A stretch of DNA of 64,000 nt. It comes from Planctomycetota bacterium. GTDB lineage: Bacteria; Planctomycetota; UBA8742; UBA2392. This document shows positions 52,650 through 59,950 of the stretch, piece after piece. A model generated the notes under the pieces. That model was not told where the DNA came from. It ran no database searches and worked only from the letters and a program-made list of their open reading frames with translations. The stretch is from assembly GCA_019636195.1 (NCBI GenBank), contig JAHBYA010000005.1:126174-190173 (forward strand), in the 5' to 3' direction. Position 1 is the first letter of the stretch. Every line of letters begins with the position of its first letter. Both the position numbers and the translations under genes were made by a program.

Positions 52650-52690
52650 CCGTCAGTTACGCAGTGGGTGCAGGGTGGTGAATGCCTGCT
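52650..52690 (-). pseudogene. Possible 3'-end relic of a third sulfatase-fold gene
   Basis: Between the methyltransferase gene and copy 2, the minus strand reads A-F-T-T-L-H-P-L-R-N-stop (52652-52684), ending CGTAACTGACGG. Copy 2 ends E-F-T-R-V-R-P-P-R-N-stop with the same CGTAACTGACG. The match is short and restricted to the extreme 3' end, but it lies at the place a third tandem copy would occupy. Confidence 0.35.
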
Positions 52691-52701
52691 TTGGCGCACT
52701 T

Positions 52702-54117
52702 TCAGCCATTGGCCTCGAACTCCATCAGGGTTCGGGTTGCCTTGCCGGTCTGGTGCTCGGCCTTGTGCTTGTGCCCGGCTTGCGCCATTGCCGACACGAA
52801 GTCTTCGGCGGTCAGGCTTGCCCACAGGTTCTCGCGGCCTGCCGTCAATTGCTTGAACATCGGGTCGTCCGGCGCCACCCACTCCACCAGCAGGCTGGGC
52901 GCGAACCCGGCCAGCAACCGCGCCACCTGCGGCAGCGTCAAGCCGGCGCTTACCAGCAAGTGATGGCACAGCGCCAGCGCGATCGCGGCGTCGCCTCTGG
53001 CGCGCTGCAAGAATGACGGCCGCTCCAGGTTCATGTACCCGATGGCCGGCGTCGGGTTGGCCAGATTCGTGCGCGCGAACGCAATGCCCTTCAAGCCTTC
53101 GCGGCCGGCCTCGCGGTAGAATACATCCAGCGCGTCGTGGTCCAGGTCCGCTGCCAGCACGCGGCAGCCCTGCTGCAAGCAGATCCGGCTGTACGCGCCG
53201 GTGTTTGCGCCAAGGTCGATCACGTGCTTGCCCGCATGCCGCGCCGCAAACGCCTGCACCACCTCGCGCTTGGCCTTTTCGTCGGCATCGCTGTAGCTGT
53301 GCTGGTTGCGGTAATCGACCCACACGCCGCGCGGCTGGTACTTGTCGCGCATGCGTTGTACGCGCCGCGCGTTGGCGCGCAGAATGGTCGCCTGCACCTC
53401 AGGGTTGCCGGTGGGGGCGCCGCCCGCTTGCGCGCCCGCGCCGCCCGCCTTGCCGCCCGCCTTGCCGCCCTCAAGCCACGCCGGCAGGTACACGCTGGTC
53501 AGCAGCGAAGGCCGCAGCCAGCCAAGGCGCCCCAGCGCCCGCGCCATGCGCGACGGCGTTACGCCATCCAGCGAAGACAGAAAAACATCCGCCGGCGTGA
53601 ACCCGCGCGAAACCAGCATCAGCGGGTACAAAAACATGCGCTGGAACTGCCCCAGCGCGTACCACACGTCAAGCCGCGCCGGCTGCACGATTGACCCGGC
53701 GTCTAGAAACAGCGGCTTGCCGTCGCGAAACGCCACGTTGTAGGCCGTCGCGTCCTGCAACGACAGCTTGTGCGGCAGCAGCGCCAGTTGAATCTCCAGC
53801 GTCAGCAGCGCCGCGTCGGCCAGCATGGCGGCGGTCCACTCGGCGGGCTGGGCGATGAAGTCCACCCGCTCGTGCTCAAGAAACATTACCGCATCGGGCG
53901 CGGACTGTCGCAGGCCGTCCGGCACGTCGCCGGGCGCAAGCTCACGCGTGCCAGCCAGCATGCCCTTTGCAATCAACTGCTCGGCTGCGGGCGCCGCCAG
54001 CTTCCACGCCCCGGCGCCGCGCTGCGTAAGCGCGCGAAACACGCGCCCGTCGCAATGCATCACCCGACCAGCCGGGTCGCGAAACGAGGCTGGATCGGCA
54101 TGCACGTCAACTGTCAC
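52702..54117 (-). CDS. Kinase-like domain fused to SAM-dependent methyltransferase
   Basis: 471 residues from GTG 54117, which overlaps the upstream small gene by 11 bases. The N-terminal ~200 residues show a protein-kinase-like pattern (FLEHERVDFIAQP ... LSLQDATAYNVAFRDGK then PLFLDAGSIV). A Gly/Ala-rich linker (GGKAGGKAGGAGAQAGG) joins a class I methyltransferase with motif I VIDLGANTGAYSRICLQQG and AADLDHDALDVFY. It is in the same transcription direction as the two membrane sulfatase-fold genes. Methylation or phosphorylation of an envelope glycan is a reasonable guess but not shown. Confidence 0.7.
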   Translation of the reverse strand: MTVDVHADPASFRDPAGRVMHCDGRVFRALTQRGAGAWKLAAPAAEQLIAKGMLAGTRELAPGDVPDGLRQSAPDAVMFLEHERVDFIAQPAEWTAAMLADAALLTLEIQLALLPHKLSLQDATAYNVAFRDGKPLFLDAGSIVQPARLDVWYALGQFQRMFLYPLMLVSRGFTPADVFLSSLDGVTPSRMARALGRLGWLRPSLLTSVYLPAWLEGGKAGGKAGGAGAQAGGAPTGNPEVQATILRANARRVQRMRDKYQPRGVWVDYRNQHSYSDADEKAKREVVQAFAARHAGKHVIDLGANTGAYSRICLQQGCRVLAADLDHDALDVFYREAGREGLKGIAFARTNLANPTPAIGYMNLERPSFLQRARGDAAIALALCHHLLVSAGLTLPQVARLLAGFAPSLLVEWVAPDDPMFKQLTAGRENLWASLTAEDFVSAMAQAGHKHKAEHQTGKATRTLMEFEANG

Positions 54118-54310
54118 GAACGGGGTCCTGCTCGGGCTTGGGTGTTGCGTCGGCGGCCGGCGCGTCGGCGGGCTTGGCCTTGCCCGCAAAGATGAACTTG
54201 AACACACGCTTGACCGCGTCGCGGAAAAAGATCAGCACGCCGAGAATAGCTGCAATCAGCGACTGCAGGATGATCGAGCCTGTGCCCGGGTCAATGTAGG
54301 TAAGCGGCAT
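54107..54310 (-). CDS. Small single-span membrane protein, 67 residues
   Basis: Starts at ATG 54310 with MPLTYIDPGTGSIILQSLIA, a conserved N-terminus of short membrane proteins often found in envelope-glycan clusters. One membrane helix (LQSLIAAILGVLIFF) is followed by a basic segment (RDAVKRVFKFIFAGKAK) and an acidic, Pro/Ala-rich tail. Its stop overlaps the GTG of the next gene. The function is unknown; it heads the cluster running to 48695. Confidence 0.7.
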   Translation of the reverse strand: MPLTYIDPGTGSIILQSLIAAILGVLIFFRDAVKRVFKFIFAGKAKPADAPAADATPKPEQDPVRDS

Positions 54311-54361
54311 AGGGGCATTGTGCCATTAACCGGCCCGGCTGCGAATGCACCGGTTAAATGA

Positions 54362-54395
54362 GGCGGCACGGGGGGCTTCCCCGTGCCGCCGACTG
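54362..54395 (-). terminator. Terminator of the VWA gene
   Basis: GGCGGCACGGGG ... CCCCGTGCCGCC with a short GGCTT loop, just past the VWA stop codon; 12-pair stem. Confidence 0.7.
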
Positions 54396-54404
54396 CGGGT
54401 GATT

Positions 54405-56153
54405 CTATTCGCCGGTGCCGACGAGCTTGCACTCGCCACGGCCGATCTTGGCAAGGCCGGGCAGCAGGCCCGTCAGGTCGCGGAAGCCCTCGCCGCCGAC
54501 GCCGATGCCGATGGTGTGGATTTCGCACTTCCGGAACAGGTTCAGCCGCCGTGCGTCATCCAGGATCCATTCGCCCTGCGTGGCCGGCACCCAGTAGCCG
54601 TAGGGGCCGGGGAAGCGCAGGAACTCCTGGTCGGCGTGCTTGACGCGGGTTTCCGGGTCGCCGGTCTGGTCCCACGGGTCGCGCTTGTCCACGATCGCCC
54701 AGTCGTCGTCGGTGGGGTCGCCGTCGGTCAGTACAAAAATCGTGTCGGCGCCGTCGAACCAGGTGGTCGGGTCAACGTATTCGTACTCTTTGCCCATGCC
54801 GTTCTTCTTGACTTTGTACGCGCGGTGCAGGCCGCCGTGCAGGTTGGTGTTGCCGCGCAGCGTGCCATGCTTGCGGTCCTGCGTGGCGGCGCCCTTCTTG
54901 ATGGAGTCAACTTCGCGCACCGCGGCTTCCACGTTCGCCTTGGTGGCGGGCACAAGGCCCTTGGTGGTCTTGAGCGTGCCCGCTTCCGTGCCGAACCAGA
55001 TGACACAGAAGAACTGGTCTTCCTGCAGGCCGCGCAGGCTCAGCTTCAGGTACTCGCGCACCACGTCCCAGCGGATTGCGATCTTGTCCCAGGGCAGGTC
55101 GTCCTCAAGGCCCTTCTTCTTTTCCTCTTCCTTCTTCTCTTCTTCCTTGCCCTTGCCGCCGTCGGCGCCGCGGCCGGTCACCGGGCCCTTGGGCGGGGGT
55201 GGCTTCTTGATCTCTTCTTTTTCCTTGCCCGTGAACGGGATGCACATCGAGTCCGACATGTCAATCACGTACACAATCCGCTTGCCGTGCGTCTCAATGC
55301 CCACGAACTTCGTCGGCGGTGCAGCCGGCTTGTACTTGCTGTCGCGCTCGACTTCTTTCTTGGGGTTCAGCAGCAGGTCAAGCCACGGCTGTGCATTCAC
55401 GTACAGGTGCTCGATCGCGAAAATCTCGCGCAGGTAGCGCGCCATCACAAGGCTCGTGCGTTCGTTGGTGAGCTTGTTGTCGATCAGCGGGATCAATTTC
55501 AGGCCCACGTTGCGGTACACGTTGCCCGCTTCGTCGGGCCGGCCAAGGCTGTGCGACTCTTTCCAGAAGTTGTGCGTGCAGCACTCAATCCATACCGCGC
55601 GCTCAACGTCTTTCCACTTCGGGGCTTCGTCCAGCTTGGTCAGCCACCACTGCAACACCTTTTCGCTGCCGTTTTCCGCCAGCGCTTCAAGCGCCGCGGC
55701 CCGCAGCCACAAAGGGTTCTTGTCGTTGCTTGCGCACGCCAGCAGGTCGTCTTCGCCGCGGTTCTGCTGGTGCAGCACCAGGCCGCGGTACCACAGCCAC
55801 GCGTCTTCAGGCGCCTTGTTGGCTTCGCGCCAGGCGACCCACTTGTCGGTCCACTGCTCGTCCTGGAAGTGGCGCGCGACGATTGAGGTCAGCAGGTACT
55901 TCACGTGGTCTTTGGGCGCCTCGGGCTTGGCGTAGCTCTTGGTCAAGATGTCCCACGCGCCGGGGTGCTGGGTCTGCGCCAGCTTCACGCGGCCGCGCGT
56001 TCGCATCTGCAGCGACGGGCGCTTGATGTAGTCGTCATACGCGATTTTGGCCGGGCCCCACTCCTCGTTGGACTGGGTTACACCGAACCCGCCAACCAGG
56101 CAGAGCAGCGCGCCAACAGCCATCGCGCGTGATACTAACACTGTCTTCTTCAT
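54405..56153 (-). CDS. Secreted von Willebrand factor A-domain protein with HEAT-like N-terminal region
   Basis: 582 residues. A signal peptide (SRAMAVGALLCLVGGFGV) is followed by helical HEAT-like repeats to about residue 280. The VWA domain begins KRIVYVIDMSDSMCIPF, where D-x-S-x-S is the metal-ion (MIDAS) motif, and continues through GNTNLHGGLHRAYK and FVLTDGDPTDDDWAI. A charged insertion (KEEEKKEEEKKK) lies inside the domain. VWA domains bind protein partners through the metal. Proteins of this type are numerous in Planctomycetota and largely uncharacterised. Confidence 0.8.
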   Translation of the reverse strand: MKKTVLVSRAMAVGALLCLVGGFGVTQSNEEWGPAKIAYDDYIKRPSLQMRTRGRVKLAQTQHPGAWDILTKSYAKPEAPKDHVKYLLTSIVARHFQDEQWTDKWVAWREANKAPEDAWLWYRGLVLHQQNRGEDDLLACASNDKNPLWLRAAALEALAENGSEKVLQWWLTKLDEAPKWKDVERAVWIECCTHNFWKESHSLGRPDEAGNVYRNVGLKLIPLIDNKLTNERTSLVMARYLREIFAIEHLYVNAQPWLDLLLNPKKEVERDSKYKPAAPPTKFVGIETHGKRIVYVIDMSDSMCIPFTGKEKEEIKKPPPPKGPVTGRGADGGKGKEEEKKEEEKKKGLEDDLPWDKIAIRWDVVREYLKLSLRGLQEDQFFCVIWFGTEAGTLKTTKGLVPATKANVEAAVREVDSIKKGAATQDRKHGTLRGNTNLHGGLHRAYKVKKNGMGKEYEYVDPTTWFDGADTIFVLTDGDPTDDDWAIVDKRDPWDQTGDPETRVKHADQEFLRFPGPYGYWVPATQGEWILDDARRLNLFRKCEIHTIGIGVGGEGFRDLTGLLPGLAKIGRGECKLVGTGE

Positions 56154-56188
56154 GGGCTTGCCTCGGTTTGTCCTCTATGGATACATGT

Positions 56189-56213
56189 AGCCGCGGCCGC
56201 TCCGCGGTTACGT
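56189..56213. repeat. Hairpin upstream of the VWA gene
   Basis: GTAGCCGCGG-CCGCT-CCGCGGTTAC: ten pairs (one G-T wobble) with a five-base loop. It may be a terminator of the decayed gene to its right or a relative of the palindromic repeats; nothing else is seen between 56154 and 56351. Confidence 0.45.
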
Positions 56214-56351
56214 ACCATCCTCCACTCGGCCCAGATCAATCACATCCTAACGAGGTAGCACAGCCAGAGTTCGCGAAATCACCCGGTGTGACATTTGCAT
56301 GACACGGCGCAAGCTGGAACGCAAACTATTGTGCCGAAAAGAGTTACACCG

Positions 56352-56672
56352 CTAGGCCCGGTAGCAGAAGTCCGGCTGGCCGATGGCGTCGCAATGCACG
56401 CGCAGGGCGACGCCGGGGTGGCGCTGTTCTTAGGGGTCGGGGACGAGGGGGGGGGCGACGGGGCCGGCTTCGCTTTGCAGCAGGCCGTCGGCGTTGTCGC
56501 GGATGACCAGCGCGGCTTGTCGGCGGACGTTCGGCAGGTAGAGGTCGGTGTACTCCTCGTCGCCAAAGAAGTGCCGCGCGCGGGCACGCCCGCCGAAGCA
56601 GTTGCGAAGGCGGTTGCCGTCTTCTTCGTACTCGGTGCAGAGGTACTCAATACCATCGTCTCTACAGTGTGT
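56352..56672 (-). pseudogene. Coding fragment without a start, interrupted by TAA
   Basis: An open frame with coding character (DDGIEYLCTEYEEDGNRLRN, then CFGGRARARHFFGDEEYTDL) runs from an upstream TAA at 56673-56675 to a TAA at 56430-56432, with no ATG, GTG or TTG at its beginning. After the TAA the same frame continues sensibly (HPGVALRVHCDAIGQPDFCY) to TAG 56352. A C9 homopolymer lies inside. This looks like the 3' part of a gene that lost its front and gained a nonsense codon. The family is not recognised. Confidence 0.45.
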
Positions 56673-56685
56673 TTACCGCCGATCC

Positions 56686-57357
56686 TTACCAGACGTCCAT
56701 AGCGCCCTTCAGCCCGTGGACTTCTTCCTTCGAGTACAAGTGCCGCAGTCCTGCGACTCTTGGGTTACGCCTTACCGGGTGCTTGAGATCGGACTCGATG
56801 TAATGCTTCATCGTCTCAAATCGAATCCCGGTGAACCGTTCACTCTCTACGAGTTCCTTGAAGCGATCGGTAACAAACTCGCCGCCCGGGTAGATACGGA
56901 AGTAGTCCGAACCATCCCAAGAGCCCTCATCAAACAGACCTTCGCCGGAAGTGATTGGCGTGAACCAGCTCATTCCGCACGCTGGACAGTGGTCCCTGAG
57001 CACGACTCCGGAGGCCGGATTCGGAAGCCCACCCCACCCAGTGCAGGCGATCTCCCAGTACTTCAGGGGTTGCGTGCCATCCCTTGACGTATGCCAGCAC
57101 TCCGCATCTACGAACTTGACGCCCCGAACCTTGTTCGCCTCGAACGTCATCCGTACTCGGTCGGCAACCAGCCATCCGCTTGCGGACCAGATGAAGTCCG
57201 AAAACGGCGGGCGCAACTCCAGAACGAGCTTGACCGACCAGTCCCGCAACCATGCCACATGCTCGCTGTTCAACGGACATACTGAATCCATCCGTTCGAG
57301 TGGACTTACCACTGTCCAGTCAAAGTTTCCGCCACCCAAGATTGCCCAAATGTTCAC
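56686..57357 (-). CDS. Putative immunity protein of a polymorphic-toxin pair (double-CXXCG/Imm43-like)
   Basis: 223 residues from GTG 57357, whose first base is the last base of the upstream TAG stop (TAGTG). The sequence has a single C-P-A-C-G knuckle (RDHCPACGMSWFTP), and its C-terminal part FVTDRFKELVESERFTGIRF resembles Imm43/DUF1629 and the Myxococcus double-CXXCG SitI proteins. Such proteins neutralise a cognate contact-delivered toxin. Base composition is visibly lower in GC than the neighbours, suggesting acquisition by transfer. The toxin gene upstream survives only as a C-terminal fragment, so this is now an orphan immunity gene. Confidence 0.6.
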   Translation of the reverse strand: MNIWAILGGGNFDWTVVSPLERMDSVCPLNSEHVAWLRDWSVKLVLELRPPFSDFIWSASGWLVADRVRMTFEANKVRGVKFVDAECWHTSRDGTQPLKYWEIACTGWGGLPNPASGVVLRDHCPACGMSWFTPITSGEGLFDEGSWDGSDYFRIYPGGEFVTDRFKELVESERFTGIRFETMKHYIESDLKHPVRRNPRVAGLRHLYSKEEVHGLKGAMDVW

Positions 57358-57536
57358 TAGTCCACCCAGTCAACAGCTTCAAAGTTCTTCAACATGTTGG
57401 CTAATTTCTCCATTACATCGCTCTTAGTGGGCTTGGTACCAGCTGCTTTCATGTCGGCAAACCACTTCGTCCACTCTGCGTTCCACTTGCCGCCCTTGCC
57501 AAATGCCTTCCGGCCGGGCGAAAAGGGGTCAGGCAC
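57357..57536 (-). pseudogene. C-terminal fragment of a toxin-like protein
   Basis: The minus strand from about 57510 to the TAG at 57357 encodes KAFGKGGKWNAEWTKWFADM and then AAGTKPTKSDVMEKLANMLK before VDWVD. This GKWNxEWxxWF segment resembles the extreme C-terminus of DUF2380-like polymorphic toxins of Myxococcota (from memory). The frame extends to GTG 57536, but upstream of ~57510 it enters an inverted repeat, so the original N-terminal region is gone. The stop overlaps the immunity start by one base, the usual coupling for a toxin-immunity pair. Confidence 0.5.
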
Positions 57537-57564
57537 CGCCTCGCGGAGCCTGACCCCTTTTCGC
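57518..57564. repeat. 17-base inverted repeat at the edge of the decayed toxin island
   Basis: GCGAAAAGGGGTCAGGC and its exact reverse complement GCCTGACCCCTTTTCGC flank a 13-base loop. Further partial copies of GACCCCTTT follow to about 57580. It marks the boundary of the low-GC island. Confidence 0.8.
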
Positions 57565-57665
57565 GGGGGCCGACCCCTTTGGTTGCGCGGGATGCGCGAG
57601 GCGAAGAGAGGGCAGGCACCACTTCGTGCAGCCGGCCCCCCCTTGTAGAGCCTTGCCCCTTTGGG

Positions 57666-59144
57666 TCAGTGGGCCTTGCGTACGCGGCTGTCGGCTATGC
57701 CCAGTTCTTCGCGGTACTTGGTGACCACGCGGCGGCTGGCCTGGATGCCGGCGTCGGCGAGTTTCTTGGCGATGGCCATGTCGGACAGCGGCTTGGCCTT
57801 TTCTTCGCCATCGACGATCTCTTTGACCTTCAGCTTCACGGCTTCGCGGCTGGTCTCGCCGTCGTCCATGGGCAGGCCGCCGGTAAACAGCTCGTTCATG
57901 GCGACGACGCCCTGGGGTGTCTGCATGTACTTGCTGTACACGGCGCGCCAGACGGTGCTGTGGTGGATGCCGAGTTCATCGGCGATGTCCTGCATTTTCA
58001 TGGGCTTGAGGGCGGAAAGTCCCCAGCGCAGGTAGTCCTGCTGGCGGCGCACGATGCTGTTGGCGACGCGCTCAAGGGTGCTTTGGCGCTGCTCAAGCGC
58101 TTCAATCAACTGCTTGGCGTGGTTGACCTTGCCCTTGATGAAGTTCAGGGCTTCCTTGTCGGCTTTGCGCTGCTCAAGCATGCGCAGATAGGTGGGGCTG
58201 ATGCTGAGGCGCGGCAGGTTCTCGCGCGTAAGCTTGACGATGAAGTTGCCGTTGTCGTCCTGGGTGACGATCACGTCGGGCGAAACGACCTGGGTGGGCG
58301 TTTCGTTGTAGATCGCGCCGGGGTGCGGGTTCAGGCCGCCGAGCAGGTCGATCAGCAGCTTGGCTTCCTCGATGGTGATGCCCATGTCCTTGGCGATCTT
58401 GGGCACGCGGTTTTTCAGCACGTCGTCCCACAGGTCGGTCAGCAGGCGCTTGAGCTTGTCGTAGTCGGGGTCATCCTTGCCGATCTGCAGCAGCAGGCAC
58501 TCAGCCAAGTCGCGCGCGCCGACGCCCCTGGGCTCAAGCGACTGCACGACGCCCAGCGCCCAATCGGCTTCTTCAAGGGTGTAGCGGTTCTCGAGCGCCC
58601 TGACGATGTCTTCGAGCGGGTAGGACAGGTAGCCGCGCGGGTCAAGCGAGTACACGATTTCTTCAATCAGGGGCAGGTCGATTTCGTCAATGTTCAGCAG
58701 CCGCACCTGCTCCATCAGGTGGTCCGGCAACTGGCGGCCCTGAGCGGCAACCTGCGCGAAGGCCTCCTGCTTTGCGTCGCCGTCTTCATCCTGCGGCGGC
58801 TTGGCGCTGCGCGACACGAACTCATCGACGTCGGTGTGCTTTTGCAGGAAGTCATAGACTTCTTCGTAGGATTCGCCGGCTTCGGTGGTCGGCTGGGGCT
58901 CGGCCTCGGCGATTTCGTCGCGGAGTTGCTGCTGCTGTTCAAGCTCGGTGGGCGCTTCGGGCGGGTCTTCGGCGGACATCTCGAGGGTGGGGTTCTCGAG
59001 CATTTCGTTGTTGATCAGCTCGTGCAGGTCCACGGTGGCCATCTGCAGCAGCTTGAGGGACTGGATGGTCTGCAACGACAGCACGGTGCGCTGTTCAAGG
59101 CGCTGTGAGACGCGCATGTCGAGGCTCATGCCCGGTCCGCTCAT
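57666..59144 (-). CDS. rpoN: RNA polymerase sigma-54 factor
   Basis: 492 residues. The N-terminal activator-interacting region is Gln/Leu-rich (LEQRTVLSLQTIQSLKLLQM). The acidic region II is long (residues ~50-110). The core-binding and helix-turn-helix regions follow (MKMQDIADELGIHHSTVWRA). The RpoN box near the end reads SRRVVTKYREEL, with slight differences from the usual ARRTVAKYRE. It directs transcription from -24/-12 promoters with an enhancer-binding activator. ATG 59144 overlaps the recR stop (ATGA), so the two are coupled. Confidence 0.94.
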   Translation of the reverse strand: MSGPGMSLDMRVSQRLEQRTVLSLQTIQSLKLLQMATVDLHELINNEMLENPTLEMSAEDPPEAPTELEQQQQLRDEIAEAEPQPTTEAGESYEEVYDFLQKHTDVDEFVSRSAKPPQDEDGDAKQEAFAQVAAQGRQLPDHLMEQVRLLNIDEIDLPLIEEIVYSLDPRGYLSYPLEDIVRALENRYTLEEADWALGVVQSLEPRGVGARDLAECLLLQIGKDDPDYDKLKRLLTDLWDDVLKNRVPKIAKDMGITIEEAKLLIDLLGGLNPHPGAIYNETPTQVVSPDVIVTQDDNGNFIVKLTRENLPRLSISPTYLRMLEQRKADKEALNFIKGKVNHAKQLIEALEQRQSTLERVANSIVRRQQDYLRWGLSALKPMKMQDIADELGIHHSTVWRAVYSKYMQTPQGVVAMNELFTGGLPMDDGETSREAVKLKVKEIVDGEEKAKPLSDMAIAKKLADAGIQASRRVVTKYREELGIADSRVRKAH

Positions 59145-59776
59145 CTGCCTCCTTCAAAGGCCTGCCTGCCGCTGAGGGCATCGGTCAGGATTGCGCTGCT
59201 GACGTTTTCGATTTCTGCGCCGGCGGGCACGCCGCGGGCGATGCGGGTGAGCTTGATTTTCTTGCGCTGCGCCACGTCGTGCAGCACGTCGCGCAGATAG
59301 ACGGCTGTGCCTTCGCCTTCAAGGTCGGGGCTGGTGGCGAGGATGATTTCCTTGATGCCGCCCTGCTCGGCGCGCTTGATCAGGGGGCTGATGGTCAGGT
59401 CGTCGGGCTCAATGCCCTCAAGGGGCGCGAGGTGGCCGTTCAGGCAGTGGTACACGCCCTTGAAGCTGGCGGCTTTTTCGAAGGCCATGATGTCTTTTGG
59501 CGTCTCGACGACGCAAACAACGCCCTGGTCGCGCTGGGCGTCGCGGCAGATGGGGCAAGGGTCGGCCTCGGTCAGGTTGAAGCAGCGCGAGCACTGCTTG
59601 AGATTCTGTTTGACGTCGCGGATGGCGCGCGCGAGCGCCATGGCTTCTTCGTCGCTGAGCTTGACGAGGTGGAATGCCAGCCGTTCGGCGGTTTTGTTGC
59701 CGACGCCGGGAAGCTGTTTAAGGCTTTCCACAAGTCTAGCGAGGCTGTCAGGATACGCTGTCAAGGCTTTTTCCAC
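59141..59776 (-). CDS. recR: Recombination mediator protein RecR
   Basis: 211 residues. RecR forms a DNA clamp with RecF/RecO to load RecA on gapped DNA. The helix-hairpin-helix is LKQLPGVGNKTAERLAFHLV. The zinc finger is CSRCFNLTEADPCPIC, and the Toprim domain holds VCVVETPKDIMAFEKA and ILATSPDLEGEGTAVYL. The stop codon overlaps the rpoN start by four bases. A short ATG-led leader (59777-59950) separates it from the divergent lipoprotein gene. Confidence 0.95.
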   Translation of the reverse strand: MEKALTAYPDSLARLVESLKQLPGVGNKTAERLAFHLVKLSDEEAMALARAIRDVKQNLKQCSRCFNLTEADPCPICRDAQRDQGVVCVVETPKDIMAFEKAASFKGVYHCLNGHLAPLEGIEPDDLTISPLIKRAEQGGIKEIILATSPDLEGEGTAVYLRDVLHDVAQRKKIKLTRIARGVPAGAEIENVSSAILTDALSGRQAFEGGR

Positions 59777-59950
59777 AAAAGCGGTACGCTATTTGCTGAC
59801 AACTGCTACAAGCGTACCCCATCCCGCCTATTTTTCAAGCACTTCAGTTTGCCCAAACGGCTTGCCCAGCCGCTCGTTCCACGCATGTAGCGCTTTTCCA
59901 ACCGCCAGTTAGATTCACGACCCAGCCGCGACCATTTGCCGGAGGTTCAG

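Noticed and set aside
56430..56470. Frameshift in the C9 run of the decayed fragment
   Set aside because: On recount the frame passes through the homopolymer without a shift; the break is the TAA itself.
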